From assembly GCF_017315705.1 (NCBI RefSeq), contig NZ_JAFLRF010000013.1:1-64000 (forward strand): DNA of 64,000 nucleotides, in the 5' to 3' direction. Every line of letters starts with the position of its first letter. Within the stretch, counting starts at the first letter, position 1. This document shows positions 30,479-38,053 of the stretch, piece after piece. The DNA is from Trinickia mobilis (GTDB taxonomy: Bacteria; Pseudomonadota; Gammaproteobacteria; Burkholderiales; Burkholderiaceae). The notes under the pieces are model-generated. The model had not been told where the DNA came from, made no database searches, and worked only from the letters and a program-made list of their open reading frames with translations. The translations under genes were made by a program, and so were the position numbers.

Positions 30479-30865
30479 TCAATCTCCACAGTCGTCGTAA
30501 TAGCCGTAGCGCTCCAACTCTTCTTCGGCCTCTTGGTTCTGGCGCCGGATGCACGCACCGCACACGTCATAGAGGCGTCCGTACGAGCCTTCTTCGTAGT
30601 CGCGTCGCTGGCGCAGGTCCGTCGCTGCCTTACCGCACCAATCACACGTTCCGGTTGCCCGCTCGGCAGCCGTCTCGGCCATCTCGCGCTTGTATGTGGC
30701 ATAGCACTCATCGCACATGTCGTTGAGCTCGCTGCCAAATGAATCGGTCTCACCCTGCACGCGATGCGTCGCCATCCGGTCCGGATGGTCGTCGCACATG
30801 GTGCCCTCAGGCACGGAATGGTGCGCACCGGGCAGCGTGCTGATTGGTCCGGTCACTGCGCTCAT
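30479..30865 (-). CDS. Cys-rich putative zinc-binding phage protein
   Basis: The 128-residue protein has MCDDHPDRM, MCDECYATY, TCDWCGKAA and VCGACIRR, enough Cys/His for at least two zinc sites, and an acidic C-terminus (ERYGYYDDCGD). No family recognised. The start overlaps the previous stop (ATGA). Confidence 0.7.
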   Translation of the reverse strand: MSAVTGPISTLPGAHHSVPEGTMCDDHPDRMATHRVQGETDSFGSELNDMCDECYATYKREMAETAAERATGTCDWCGKAATDLRQRRDYEEGSYGRLYDVCGACIRRQNQEAEEELERYGYYDDCGD

Positions 30866-31353
30866 CGCGGCATCCTCCGGAGTTCATTTCGGCCGCGCGG
30901 CGCCGTCTTCCACCATTCGCTCTGCTTGACGCCCTGCGGGTAGCTGAACGGGACGTAGACCATGCCGAGCTGGCCTTTCTCGCGCAAGAAGCCCCACGGC
31001 TTCACGTCCTGCGCGCGGTGCACGAACAGCGTCCAAACTTCGGGTACACCGCGATCCCTAGGCAGCACCACGCGGTGGAAGGTGTCGGCGCCGATGAAGT
31101 TGAACCAGCGCACGCGGCATGTGCCAGCACGCGTCAGGTTCCAGTACCAGCCGATGAAGATGAGCGAGATAGCCCACGGCCATGGGTGATCATGGAATCC
31201 TCTATCAGGGTCGCTCGCGACGAAGCGGTGCAGGTACCAGCGCGTGCCGAAGACCGTACACAGGTAATAGCGTTCGAGGTAGGGCTTGCCCCCGTCGCTG
31301 ATGATTCGGCACGGCCGCATGCCGCTGAGCCAGTAGAGCAGGGTGCGCATCAT
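30862..31353 (-). CDS. Conserved phage protein of unknown function
   Basis: The 163-residue protein is rich in Trp, His and Arg, with WYLHRFVASDPDRGFHDHPW and WTLFVHRAQDVKPWGFLREK. The HDHPW block could bind a metal, as in cupin-type folds, but this is a guess. It overlaps both neighbours by 4 bases. Confidence 0.7.
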   Translation of the reverse strand: MMRTLLYWLSGMRPCRIISDGGKPYLERYYLCTVFGTRWYLHRFVASDPDRGFHDHPWPWAISLIFIGWYWNLTRAGTCRVRWFNFIGADTFHRVVLPRDRGVPEVWTLFVHRAQDVKPWGFLREKGQLGMVYVPFSYPQGVKQSEWWKTAPRGRNELRRMPR

Positions 31354-32444
31354 TCGTCGTCTCCTCGGGTATCAAGCGGGCAGTGGCGACCGGACTTTTC
31401 CGGCTCGCCGTCGCGGAGCTGCGGGCACTTCGCGTGAGTGCAGTCGCCGTCGGGGTGGGCCGCGCAGCGCGCGAAATCGGCCACGATGACGGTGGCAACT
31501 GGGACCGGCTCCAGTTTCTCAACTACGTCCGCAGTCTTTGCGACGGTACGGATCCACTCGGCGGCGTGGCCATACGCACCTCGGTATGCGCCGACCTTGC
31601 TGGCGCTCTGCAAGGTGTCGCAGATCTTCGCCGCTTCTTCCATGCCCTCGGCGCGGGCCGCTCTCGCCGTTGATGCCGCGCTGGCCGTAGTCGTGTGCTC
31701 GGGGAGGGGCGAGTGCTTCGGCTTCGCAGCTTGTTTGGCGCGAATCTTCTCGACGGTCGCGGGCACGCTGATACGTGCGAGTTCCGCTTCGCCTGCGTAA
31801 TGCATATTCAATTCGTTCGCCAGACACAGAGCCGCGAGCGTCACCATCACGCCACCAACCTCCTGATGACGCTGGCCGACAGGTCTCCCGAATGTGTAGT
31901 CGACCAGCTGATGTGCTTCACTGGCCGTCATTCCGCAGGCCTGCACGAGCTCGGTCGCTTCCTCGAAAAAGCGGTGGTTCCGCTCGATCCGGTCAGATGC
32001 AATCTCGGACCCGAAGCATTCCAGCATCCACGGTCGCACGCGATTCTGGAACGCCACCGCTTCCCCGCCTGCGCTGGCTTCGACGGTCTTAGCGAGACGA
32101 CACGAGCCGTCAGTGCGCTGCTCGCACGGCCCCAGTCCACTGCACATGCATGACGTCGTCGTGGCGTGCACGCCGAGACGGGACTCAGCGCTCTCGGCGC
32201 GTCCGAGAAGTTCAGCCTGCTGTTGGCGTGCCGCGTCCGTTACTGACTTCTGGAAGGTGATGTCTCGCTCAAGCTCCGCGACGCGAGCTTTCAGTTCCTT
32301 GGCCGCACCGAATAGCGATATCGCGACCACGACCAGCACTTCAATCTGTTTTAGCCCTGGCGTTTTGGCCCGGATACTGGGCTCCGTTTCGGTGATGTAG
32401 TCTGCGAACTCTTTTCGCAGCGCGTCCAAGTCGATTTCAGCCAC
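31350..32444 (-). CDS. Phage protein with a MazG-like NTP pyrophosphohydrolase region
   Basis: The protein of about 364 residues has three parts: an N-terminal coiled coil (about 40-90, ELKARVAELERDI), a middle region (about 145-225) with NHRFFEEATELVQACGMTAS and RHQEVGGVMVTLAALCLANE, like all-alpha MazG NTP-PPases, and a C-terminal tail with GRHCPLDTRGDDE. MazG-like enzymes hydrolyse dNTPs or alarmones. GTG 32444 is better spaced from GGGAGG than GTG 32450. Confidence 0.65.
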   Translation of the reverse strand: MAEIDLDALRKEFADYITETEPSIRAKTPGLKQIEVLVVVAISLFGAAKELKARVAELERDITFQKSVTDAARQQQAELLGRAESAESRLGVHATTTSCMCSGLGPCEQRTDGSCRLAKTVEASAGGEAVAFQNRVRPWMLECFGSEIASDRIERNHRFFEEATELVQACGMTASEAHQLVDYTFGRPVGQRHQEVGGVMVTLAALCLANELNMHYAGEAELARISVPATVEKIRAKQAAKPKHSPLPEHTTTASAASTARAARAEGMEEAAKICDTLQSASKVGAYRGAYGHAAEWIRTVAKTADVVEKLEPVPVATVIVADFARCAAHPDGDCTHAKCPQLRDGEPEKSGRHCPLDTRGDDE

Positions 32445-32628
32445 GGTCACCTCCCTCTTGGTCGATGCGCTCGCTGGCGCTGGTATGCGTAGTCAGCAGT
32501 CTGACCACTTCGCGGATGAACCGGGCATTGCAGGCTTCCTTCGACGGCTCGACCGCTTGCCGTTCTGCCCAGTCGTCGGCGATCGTCGCCGCCTCGTCTC
32601 GGATGTGCGACAGTTCAGCATCAGTCAT
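32437..32628 (-). CDS. Small phage protein (63 aa)
   Basis: It starts MTDAELSHIRDEAATIADDW and is mostly helical and charged. GGAG precedes ATG 32628, and the start overlaps the upstream stop (ATGA). No family recognised. Confidence 0.6.
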   Translation of the reverse strand: MTDAELSHIRDEAATIADDWAERQAVEPSKEACNARFIREVVRLLTTHTSASERIDQEGGDRG

Positions 32629-32900
32629 GCGAAAAGCTCCAGTTGGCTTGCATCTGTCAAACGATCTTTGCTCCACACCGATCGTCCATCCATGGTGTAA
32701 CCGTTCAGCCAGTAGGTCTTGCCCTTCTCGTGGCGCTCGACGCCTAGCACCGTGAGGTGATAATGAGGCTTCGATGGGCGCACGTCGCCGTTGATCGAGC
32801 GGATGTATTCAGGGCACGTGCATGGGCCATCTACCTTTTCCACGATGTACGGTCCAGTGTCGTATGACGTCCGAATGTACGCGCCCAATCTCACTAGCAT
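32625..32900 (-). CDS. Small phage protein (91 aa)
   Basis: It starts MLVRLGAYIRTSYDTGPYIV and contains CTCPEYIRSING and YHLTVLGVERHEKGKTYWLN, a beta-rich pattern. No family recognised. It is 5 bases after the preceding gene and overlaps the next. Confidence 0.65.
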   Translation of the reverse strand: MLVRLGAYIRTSYDTGPYIVEKVDGPCTCPEYIRSINGDVRPSKPHYHLTVLGVERHEKGKTYWLNGYTMDGRSVWSKDRLTDASQLELFA

Positions 32901-32905
32901 GGCGT

Positions 32906-33157
32906 CTAGCCCGCTAGCCGATGCTTCGTGATGCCGGTGATTCCATTCGGCAATTGCGGCTGGGTATCGGCAATAAAGCCCGTTCCCTTGCCGCCGGTTA
33001 CCTTCAAGTGCTCGACCTCGACCTTGGCGGAATTGATGATGACCTGAGCCACCTCGGCGACCGCCTTGGCGCGCTCAATCTCCATCGGCTTTTCCTTGTC
33101 GTTCAGCGCTTCCAACGTTGCGAACAGGTGAGTCCGAAGCTCCTCGATCGTGGCCAT
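32906..33157 (-). CDS. Small phage protein (83 aa)
   Basis: It starts MATIEELRTHLFATLEALND and includes a helical block KAVAEVAQVIINSAKVEVEH, which resembles a common short phage family. AAGGA precedes ATG 33157. Its first 83 bases overlap the 3' end of the HNH gene in another frame. Confidence 0.7.
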   Translation of the reverse strand: MATIEELRTHLFATLEALNDKEKPMEIERAKAVAEVAQVIINSAKVEVEHLKVTGGKGTGFIADTQPQLPNGITGITKHRLAG

Positions 33158-33791
33158 TGATCTTCCTTGAAAGGACGCCCTTGAGCCGGATCACTTCCTT
33201 CAGCTCGCTAGGCAAGTTGTGAACAGTGTTGCGAGCCATCAGCTCGCGCTTGGTAATCAGTTCCAGGTTTTCGAGAACGACGTTTTTCTTGTCGCCATCC
33301 CTCAGCACGACGACATGTCCTTTTGGGATTGGGCCGTGCGCGTCTTCCCACAGCTTTTTGTGCAGGAAGACCCAATCCTTTAGCTGGTTATTGGTCTCCG
33401 ATACCTTCACTTGCAGGTAGCCGCCCTGGCTGTCGCGCAGGCTTCCAATCGGCATCCAGTTAGGCGGCCGCTGGCCCGGCTTGAACGAGGTACGCGAGCC
33501 GGTCCCGGGTCGCTTTATCCCCTTGTTGACGGGTGTCTGCCCCTTGACGAACCGGCTACTAGCACCGCGTACGCCGTCCATGCGGCCAGAGCCAGGCGAC
33601 GCAAAGAAGGCTTCCGACTTGGACAGGCCAAGCTTCGCGGCCTTTGAATAGACACGGCTCACCGAAACACCGAACGATTCAGCGATGACCTCCGTCTTCT
33701 CGTCTGGGTAACGCAGTCGAAGCTCAGCGACTTGTTCGGGTGGCCAGAGGACGCGCGGTGGCGTTGTCGATCCTGGTTTGCGCTTAGTCAT
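33075..33791 (-). CDS. HNH endonuclease with N-terminal HTH
   Basis: The 238-residue protein has an N-terminal DNA-binding region (EQVAELRLRYPDEKTEVIAE, SVSRVYSKAAKLGL) and a C-terminal HNH domain with VFLHKKLWEDAHGPIPKGHV, VVLRDGDKKNVVLENLELI and RNTVHNLP. HNH enzymes of this type are phage homing or recombination nucleases. GGGAG precedes ATG 33791. Confidence 0.85.
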   Translation of the reverse strand: MTKRKPGSTTPPRVLWPPEQVAELRLRYPDEKTEVIAESFGVSVSRVYSKAAKLGLSKSEAFFASPGSGRMDGVRGASSRFVKGQTPVNKGIKRPGTGSRTSFKPGQRPPNWMPIGSLRDSQGGYLQVKVSETNNQLKDWVFLHKKLWEDAHGPIPKGHVVVLRDGDKKNVVLENLELITKRELMARNTVHNLPSELKEVIRLKGVLSRKINGHDRGASDSPVRNVGSAERQGKADGD

Positions 33792-33948
33792 TGATGGCTC
33801 CCGTGCGGCCACGCCGATACGTCTGTGTGAAAGCCGCGTTGACGGCGTGCCCGCGCTCGCGCACCACGGTTGACAGCCGCGCGCGGTCGTGGTGACTCGC
33901 CGGCGCCTGCCGCAACAGTCCGAAATAGCTGTTGGCCGTTGCGCTCAC
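33784..33948 (-). CDS. Small basic phage protein (54 aa)
   Basis: The frame from GTG 33948 gives SATANSYFGLLRQAPASHHD, then a basic tail TYRRGRTGAIND. GGAG lies 9 bases before the GTG and the previous stop is one base away. No family recognised. Confidence 0.5.
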   Translation of the reverse strand: MSATANSYFGLLRQAPASHHDRARLSTVVRERGHAVNAAFTQTYRRGRTGAIND

Positions 33949-33949
33949 C

Positions 33950-34417
33950 TCAGAAGTCTCCGGGAGCAACTTGGAAGCAGGGGATACCTGAATCGCGCCA
34001 CATCTTCACAACGCAATCTCTGTCGTCGAAAACAGCCGTTAGCCGCTTGTACTCTGGTGGCTCAATCTCGGAGAGCCATCCGAACTTCAGTTCCACATCG
34101 GAGCGATGGTCGCCAGCCTTGCGCATGCGGAACTGCTCAGGCGCTTTCAGCGGGTTCCAGAAGGAATGGAAAACGCCGTGCTTATGCAGCCATTGCAACG
34201 TCTCCCTTTGCACTTCGTCGCTGCGGCCAGACCATACCCAAACCTCCGCGCTTTTGCGCAGCGATTTGAGGGTGTCGATAACAGGCTGATTGGGCTTGTC
34301 ATCAACGCAAGCGGCGAAGAACGCACGCCAGTCTTTCTTGGGCCCTTCGACGAGGTGTCTGCGATGCTCGATCAGTGCGAGCGTGCCATCAAGGTCGAAG
34401 ATATAAATTGGTTTCAT
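33950..34417 (-). CDS. HAD-superfamily phosphatase (polynucleotide kinase 3'-phosphatase-like)
   Basis: The 155-residue protein starts MKPIYIFDLDGTLALIEHRR, with the HAD nucleophile motif DLDGT; WVWSGRSDE is motif II, and VFDDRDCVVKMWRDSGIPCF is the motif III/IV region. This resembles the phosphatase domain of T4-type polynucleotide kinases, which removes 3' phosphates from nucleic acid ends. The kinase half is absent. Start overlaps the HNH stop (ATGA). Confidence 0.8.
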   Translation of the reverse strand: MKPIYIFDLDGTLALIEHRRHLVEGPKKDWRAFFAACVDDKPNQPVIDTLKSLRKSAEVWVWSGRSDEVQRETLQWLHKHGVFHSFWNPLKAPEQFRMRKAGDHRSDVELKFGWLSEIEPPEYKRLTAVFDDRDCVVKMWRDSGIPCFQVAPGDF

Positions 34418-34857
34418 GACGCAGACCTCCGCCTCGTCGGTGCCAACAGCGCGCGTTCATGGCTCCATCCGCGCCGCAGACGTTCAATTACCGTAGTCGG
34501 GCGCAAACCGAGCGTGCGCGCCCATTCGGTAGCAGTCTTCGTGACGCCATCGCGGGTGATCAGGATGCAGTTCGATCGGTTGGCGTTCTGCTCGGCCATC
34601 GTGGCCCACCGACAGTTGCCCGGCTCATAGTTGCCGTTCGCATTCGGAAAGCGGTCTAGCGTGTGGTCCGGTGGATATTCGCCCATATCGGCTAGGAACG
34701 CTTCAAAGCTCGCCCAGCGATCACAGCACGTCACGCCTGCGTAGTACTCGGCATGGTGTGCATCACGACCAGTAGAGGAACGCTGGCGCATAGCCTTCCA
34801 TCGCATATATGTGCGCGATCCGTGATGACCGTGTTTGGTGGTTCCGTTCGGGTTCAT
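34414..34857 (-). CDS. Homing-type HNH endonuclease-like phage protein
   Basis: The 147-residue protein has TYMRWKAMRQR, YYAGVTCCDRWASFEAFLAD and NANGNYEPGNCRWATMAEQN, the pattern of phage HNH/AP2-like homing proteins. A C-terminal helix-turn-helix-like block (KTATEWARTLGLRPTTVIER) probably binds DNA. ATG 34857 overlaps the previous stop (ATGA). It may be a mobile insertion into the operon. Confidence 0.75.
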   Translation of the reverse strand: MNPNGTTKHGHHGSRTYMRWKAMRQRSSTGRDAHHAEYYAGVTCCDRWASFEAFLADMGEYPPDHTLDRFPNANGNYEPGNCRWATMAEQNANRSNCILITRDGVTKTATEWARTLGLRPTTVIERLRRGWSHERALLAPTRRRSAS

Positions 34858-35045
34858 GCATTGATCCAAGTTGGCCGAGAACTGCGTCGTATCGTGCTAT
34901 CTACGTCGCCACACCGAAGGCATGCGCCGATCAGTGCGGAAACTGCGCCGGACCGAACCCGGTGACTCCCGGTGGTATCCGTTATGCGCATGTCGGTGGC
35001 CTTGTGAGCCAGCGGCACGACCAGATTTAATTGGCGCTCAGTCAT
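34854..35045 (-). CDS. Small phage protein (63 aa) after the Avd-like gene
   Basis: The frame from ATG 35045 gives MTERQLNLVVPLAHKATDMR with a basic C-terminus, and overlaps the Avd-like gene by 8 bases and the next gene by ATGA. The overlaps favour a real gene. In a complete diversity-generating retroelement a template repeat and reverse transcriptase would be expected about here; neither is present. Confidence 0.45.
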   Translation of the reverse strand: MTERQLNLVVPLAHKATDMRITDTTGSHRVRSGAVSALIGACLRCGDVDSTIRRSSRPTWINA

Positions 35046-35412
35046 GGCGGCCTTGACCTCCATGAAGCGGGCGCACTGCGGACTTGCGCCACCCGTTAGC
35101 CTGTTTCCCGATGCTGGTCGTCATCTCGACCGCCTTTGCATAACCGTCCGGCGAGATCAGCCGTTTATCCTTCGCTAGACGGATCATCAGCTCGGCGACC
35201 TGCAGGCGCTCGAGCAGCTCAAGCAGATGAGGTGCCTTTTCCTGCGCAACGTTCGCGCGGAAGATCAGCACCGTGATCTCGATGCACTCAGTGGTGATCT
35301 TGTCACCGATCGAGCGCTTGAAATCGCGCTGCATGTTCTTGACCAGACTGGTCGCGACGTCGAGCAGGTCGTACGCGACCTTGTAGATCGGGAGTTGGGT
35401 GTGAGTGGCCAT
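35038..35412 (-). CDS. Avd-like four-helix bundle protein (diversity-generating retroelement accessory)
   Basis: The 124-residue protein is all-helical: MATHTQLPIYKVAYDLLDVA, then VKNMQRDFKRSIGDKI, then ECIEITVLIFRANVAQEK, then RLQVAELMIRLAKDKRLIS. This is the pattern of the four-helix bundle family that includes Avd, the pentameric partner of the reverse transcriptase in diversity-generating retroelements. It also resembles 23S rRNA intervening-sequence proteins of the same fold. It lies 19 bases after two lectin-like genes with variable-repeat-type 3' ends, which favours the Avd reading. Confidence 0.8.
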   Translation of the reverse strand: MATHTQLPIYKVAYDLLDVATSLVKNMQRDFKRSIGDKITTECIEITVLIFRANVAQEKAPHLLELLERLQVAELMIRLAKDKRLISPDGYAKAVEMTTSIGKQANGWRKSAVRPLHGGQGRHD

Positions 35413-35431
35413 GCTGGTTTAAAGGACTAAA

Positions 35432-35893
35432 TTACTCAATAACCAATCTGCGGACGGCACGCGCGCGGCAGCCGTAGTCGCCCTTGTGGCCGCTGCCCTG
35501 GCCGCCGCCGCCGAAGTACTGAAACCAGGCGCAGGCGCTATCCGACTCATGCGTCTCGCTGGACCAGTAGTAGGCGCTTTGGAACTCTCCCTTGAGGTTC
35601 GCGAACAGTAGGGACTGCTCACGCCGCGTGGGCAACTCACCACCTAGGTCTGCGGCCCATTCCTGAGCGCTGCTCCAGGTGTCGCCGTCCATATCACCGG
35701 GCAACATCACGAGGTGGTGAGACGGCATGCCGTCGTCGCCGAGGATGAGCCCCGCGTAGCGCTCTCCGGGCGCTAGGCTGATCGTCATCGCTGCGACGTC
35801 GACGGTCGTGCTGGCCGACTGCTTCCTGAATGCCTCGATCAACGTGCTGATCTCGGACTGCTTGGCCTCGATGGCCTCAAGCGTGATGGTCAT
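35432..35893 (-). CDS. C-type-lectin-fold protein (DUF1566-like) with a variable C-terminal repeat, copy A
   Basis: The 153-residue protein has an N-terminal helical segment (about 1-35), then a DUF1566/lectin-like fold: LGGELPTRREQSLLFANLKG, YYWSSETHESDSACAWFQYF, and the end CRARAVRRLVIE. Its last 31 codons pair with those of the neighbouring copy B and differ only at codon positions 1 and 2. Such folds are the usual diversified ligand-binding targets. GAGGAG precedes ATG 35893. What it binds is unknown. Confidence 0.8.
   Translation of the reverse strand: MTITLEAIEAKQSEISTLIEAFRKQSASTTVDVAAMTISLAPGERYAGLILGDDGMPSHHLVMLPGDMDGDTWSSAQEWAADLGGELPTRREQSLLFANLKGEFQSAYYWSSETHESDSACAWFQYFGGGGQGSGHKGDYGCRARAVRRLVIE
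35444..35536 (-). repeat. Variable-repeat-like segment A (VR-A)
   Basis: These 31 codons run from GCCTGCGCCTGG to AGATTG on the minus strand. Compared with VR-B, 11 codons differ at 15 bases, all in positions 1 and 2 and none in position 3. Every variable codon but one ends in C, as if derived from AAC in a template. Confidence 0.75.
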
Positions 35894-35923
35894 TGCTGAT
35901 GCTCCTCGAAAATGAATGAATGA

Positions 35924-36286
35924 CTAAATCGGCAATCTGCGGACGGCACGCGCGCGGCAGTGGCTGTAGCTCTTGCGGACGCTGCTCTGGTTGCCGCCGT
36001 TGAAGTGCTGACACCAGGCGCAGGCGTCATCGTCGTGGTGCGACTCGTTGCTCCAATACCAGTCGCGCTTGAACAGGTCGCGGTGATTCGCCCACAACAT
36101 GGCCTGCTCGATCCGGTTCGGCAGGTCTCCACCGATGCTCTTCGCCCATGCCAGCTGATCTGCAAACGGCTTATCATCGTTATCACCCGGCAGCAGAATG
36201 ACGTGGTAGAAGTCGCCGTTCTTGTCGCCGATCGCGCCGACGTAGACCTCGCCTTCGGCGATCGGTGGAAGCTGAAGTTGCTGCAT
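35924..36286 (-). CDS. C-type-lectin-fold protein (DUF1566-like) with a variable C-terminal repeat, copy B
   Basis: The 120-residue protein starts MQQLQLPPIAEGEVYVGAIG and has FYHVILLPGDNDDK, IGGDLPNRIEQAMLWANHRD, DWYWSNESHHDDDACAWCQH and the end CRARAVRRLPI. It is a shorter paralogue of copy A without the N-terminal helix. AGGAG before ATG 36286 sets the start; a longer upstream frame lacks support. It is the first gene of the putative cassette. Confidence 0.8.
   Translation of the reverse strand: MQQLQLPPIAEGEVYVGAIGDKNGDFYHVILLPGDNDDKPFADQLAWAKSIGGDLPNRIEQAMLWANHRDLFKRDWYWSNESHHDDDACAWCQHFNGGNQSSVRKSYSHCRARAVRRLPI
35933..36025 (-). repeat. Variable-repeat-like segment B (VR-B)
   Basis: This is the counterpart of VR-A, with identical invariant bases from TGCCGCGCGCGTGCCGTCCG onward. 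It keeps AAC at two variable codons where VR-A has GGC. The 12 codons just before the repeat differ in the ordinary way, with five third-position changes. Confidence 0.75.
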
Positions 36287-36371
36287 GACATCTCCTGTGA
36301 GTTGGAAAACGACCCGGCTAACGCCGGTCAAACATGCCGCGCATATCGCGCGGTTAGGGGTTACTCTTTCG

Positions 36372-36779
36372 TCAATCGGACGAGTCGACGGTCTCCGCAA
36401 AGCCGCACAGCTTGCAGGTGTAGCGGTTCAGGCAGTTGCCCACGTTCACGCTGTCCATCTGGTGCTGACAGCCGAACTGGAACACCTTGACCGTGCCGTC
36501 CCGGTTTCCGAGCAGTGCGAAGCTGATCTGGTTGTGCATGAAGAACAGACGCGCATCGCCGATCGTGGTCCTCAACCAGCCAGTCGCGATCGGCGTGTAC
36601 CAGAAGAAATGGGAGCCAGCGAAGTCTGACCAGCTGATCTCCTTCCAGCCGTTCGGCAACACGTCACATCCGTAGCCGTACTTCGGGTGCGGCTCGCTGC
36701 CGACCTTGCCGCCCCAATACGTCTTTTCGACCGAGGCGCGCAGTTCTTTGTCGGCGCCGGTGATCCTGTCGAGCAGCAT
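36372..36779 (-). CDS. Phage protein of unknown function (135 aa)
   Basis: It starts MLLDRITGADKELRASVEKT, is rich in aromatics (YWGG, FFWYTPIATGWL), and ends with CQHQMDSVNVGNCLNRYTCK then LCGFAETVDSSD, a likely zinc site (two CxxC-type pairs). No family recognised. Confidence 0.6.
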   Translation of the reverse strand: MLLDRITGADKELRASVEKTYWGGKVGSEPHPKYGYGCDVLPNGWKEISWSDFAGSHFFWYTPIATGWLRTTIGDARLFFMHNQISFALLGNRDGTVKVFQFGCQHQMDSVNVGNCLNRYTCKLCGFAETVDSSD

Positions 36780-36781
36780 GG

Positions 36782-36967
36782 TCAAGCCTCCCTCGGCAGC
36801 TGCGCGTCGAGCTTGCGGATCAGGCTCACGACGCGCTCTGGGAGCTTCATCGCTTCGCTGCCGTGCAGAGCGGCGAACGCCGGACGCAGCAGGTTTCTGT
36901 CGAAGTCGCTGAGATGCGCGTGCTCAAGCCGGCGCAGCGCCTTCCAGAGAGGTTCCTGTGTCGTCAT
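36782..36967 (-). CDS. Small phage protein (61 aa)
   Basis: It runs from ATG 36967 (MTTQEPLWKALRRLEHAHLS), helical and basic, coupled by ATGA to the upstream gene. No family recognised. Confidence 0.55.
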   Translation of the reverse strand: MTTQEPLWKALRRLEHAHLSDFDRNLLRPAFAALHGSEAMKLPERVVSLIRKLDAQLPREA

Positions 36968-37308
36968 TGCTTCGGCACTCCGTGTGAGTCGCGCATGTGG
37001 TCGGCTAGACCGGTTTCCTTGACGCGACGGCTGCAGGTCGGGCAGTTCACGCGCGGGACGAGCGTTGCAACCTCGTGCTCGTCGCGCCGCTTGCGCTGCT
37101 CCGTCTCGTGATCGTGGTAAAGCCGACGCCATTGGCTGGCGCGCGCCATCACCAGGTGCGCGTCGCACACCTGCATCACGTCATCGTTGCCGCGCATCCA
37201 GTCGGTCTGGACGTCGATGCGCTTGACGGCCGGCTGGTCGCAGCACGAGCAGAACTTCGTCTGCGCCTTCATCTCCGTGCCGATGCGGGGATAGCGGTCG
37301 CGGCTCAC
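36964..37308 (-). CDS. Zinc-finger-like phage protein (114 aa)
   Basis: It has CSCCDQP and VCDAHL near the start, and a classical C2H2-like block CPTCSRRVKETGLADHMRDS followed by HG at the C-terminus. It probably binds zinc and perhaps nucleic acid. It overlaps both neighbours by 4 bases. Confidence 0.7.
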   Translation of the reverse strand: MSRDRYPRIGTEMKAQTKFCSCCDQPAVKRIDVQTDWMRGNDDVMQVCDAHLVMARASQWRRLYHDHETEQRKRRDEHEVATLVPRVNCPTCSRRVKETGLADHMRDSHGVPKQ

Positions 37309-37583
37309 GATGCCTCCCGCGCGCAGAGCATCGCGTCGGCGATTGCATAGCAGCGCCCGGCATCTTCCTTGGCGCTAAACCTGTGACCATGGCTGATGAT
37401 CATTCCCGCGAGTGCCTTCGCCGCGAAGTAGTCGCGCAACGTCATGCCGTGTGCGAGCCGCTTTGCTTCCCCTTCGTTTTTTGGACTGAATGCAAACGGA
37501 TCGGAAACCGGAAACGCCGGCCCACCGTCTTCAAGATTCGACGTCTGCTCGCGATAGATGCGGTTGTCGTGTTGATCGCTCAT
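37305..37583 (-). CDS. Conserved small phage protein (92 aa)
   Basis: It contains DGGPAFPVSDPFAF and GMTLRDYFAAKALAGMI, a pair of motifs common to a phage family of unknown function. GAGG precedes ATG 37583; a GTG at 37595 is also in frame. Confidence 0.75.
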   Translation of the reverse strand: MSDQHDNRIYREQTSNLEDGGPAFPVSDPFAFSPKNEGEAKRLAHGMTLRDYFAAKALAGMIISHGHRFSAKEDAGRCYAIADAMLCAREAS

Positions 37584-37591
37584 CGCGCGCC

Positions 37592-37966
37592 TCACAGGGG
37601 AATTTCGTCGCCTTGATCGGTGCCGTACTCAAGCTGCGGCTGGCCACCGCGAGCTGGCAGGTTTTCCAGCGCGCGGCGAAGCTCGAATGCCGATATCGGC
37701 TGCAGGCGCAGCTGGCGCGCGGCCATCAGTGCGGCAGCCTCGTCGACGAAGCTCATCGCGTAGATGGCGCCGTTGCCGTAGAGCTTCGTGAACGCCTGCG
37801 TCGCGATGTAGGTGTCGTCTGCAGGCAGAGCCGGCACGTCGACGCGCACGAAGGCGCAGCCGCCGATCGTCTGCTCACTGATGCGTCCCGCGATTCGCTG
37901 GTGGCCGAACAGTTCGACGATTGCCCACTGCTCGAACTTCTCGGCTGCAAGGTGTGGAGTGCTCAT
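37592..37966 (-). CDS. Phage protein (124 aa) of unknown function
   Basis: It starts MSTPHLAAEKFEQWAIVELF and has GHQRIAGRISEQTIGG and FVRVDVP, a beta-rich pattern seen in phage early operons. The start ATG 37966 follows GAGAGAG. No function known. Confidence 0.7.
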   Translation of the reverse strand: MSTPHLAAEKFEQWAIVELFGHQRIAGRISEQTIGGCAFVRVDVPALPADDTYIATQAFTKLYGNGAIYAMSFVDEAAALMAARQLRLQPISAFELRRALENLPARGGQPQLEYGTDQGDEIPL

Positions 37967-38053
37967 GTCTCTCTCAGGTGGGGCTCCGACCGTCGGCCAG
38001 TCGGAGATCAATGCCGAAGCTCCATCCAGTCGGCCGACGGCTTCGCCCGTTCG

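Noticed and set aside
30392-30742. Plus-strand frame with a hydrophobic start, antisense to the Cys-rich and DUF5131 genes
   Set aside because: The hydrophobic run is the antisense of a coding sequence with a convincing protein; no ribosome-binding site.
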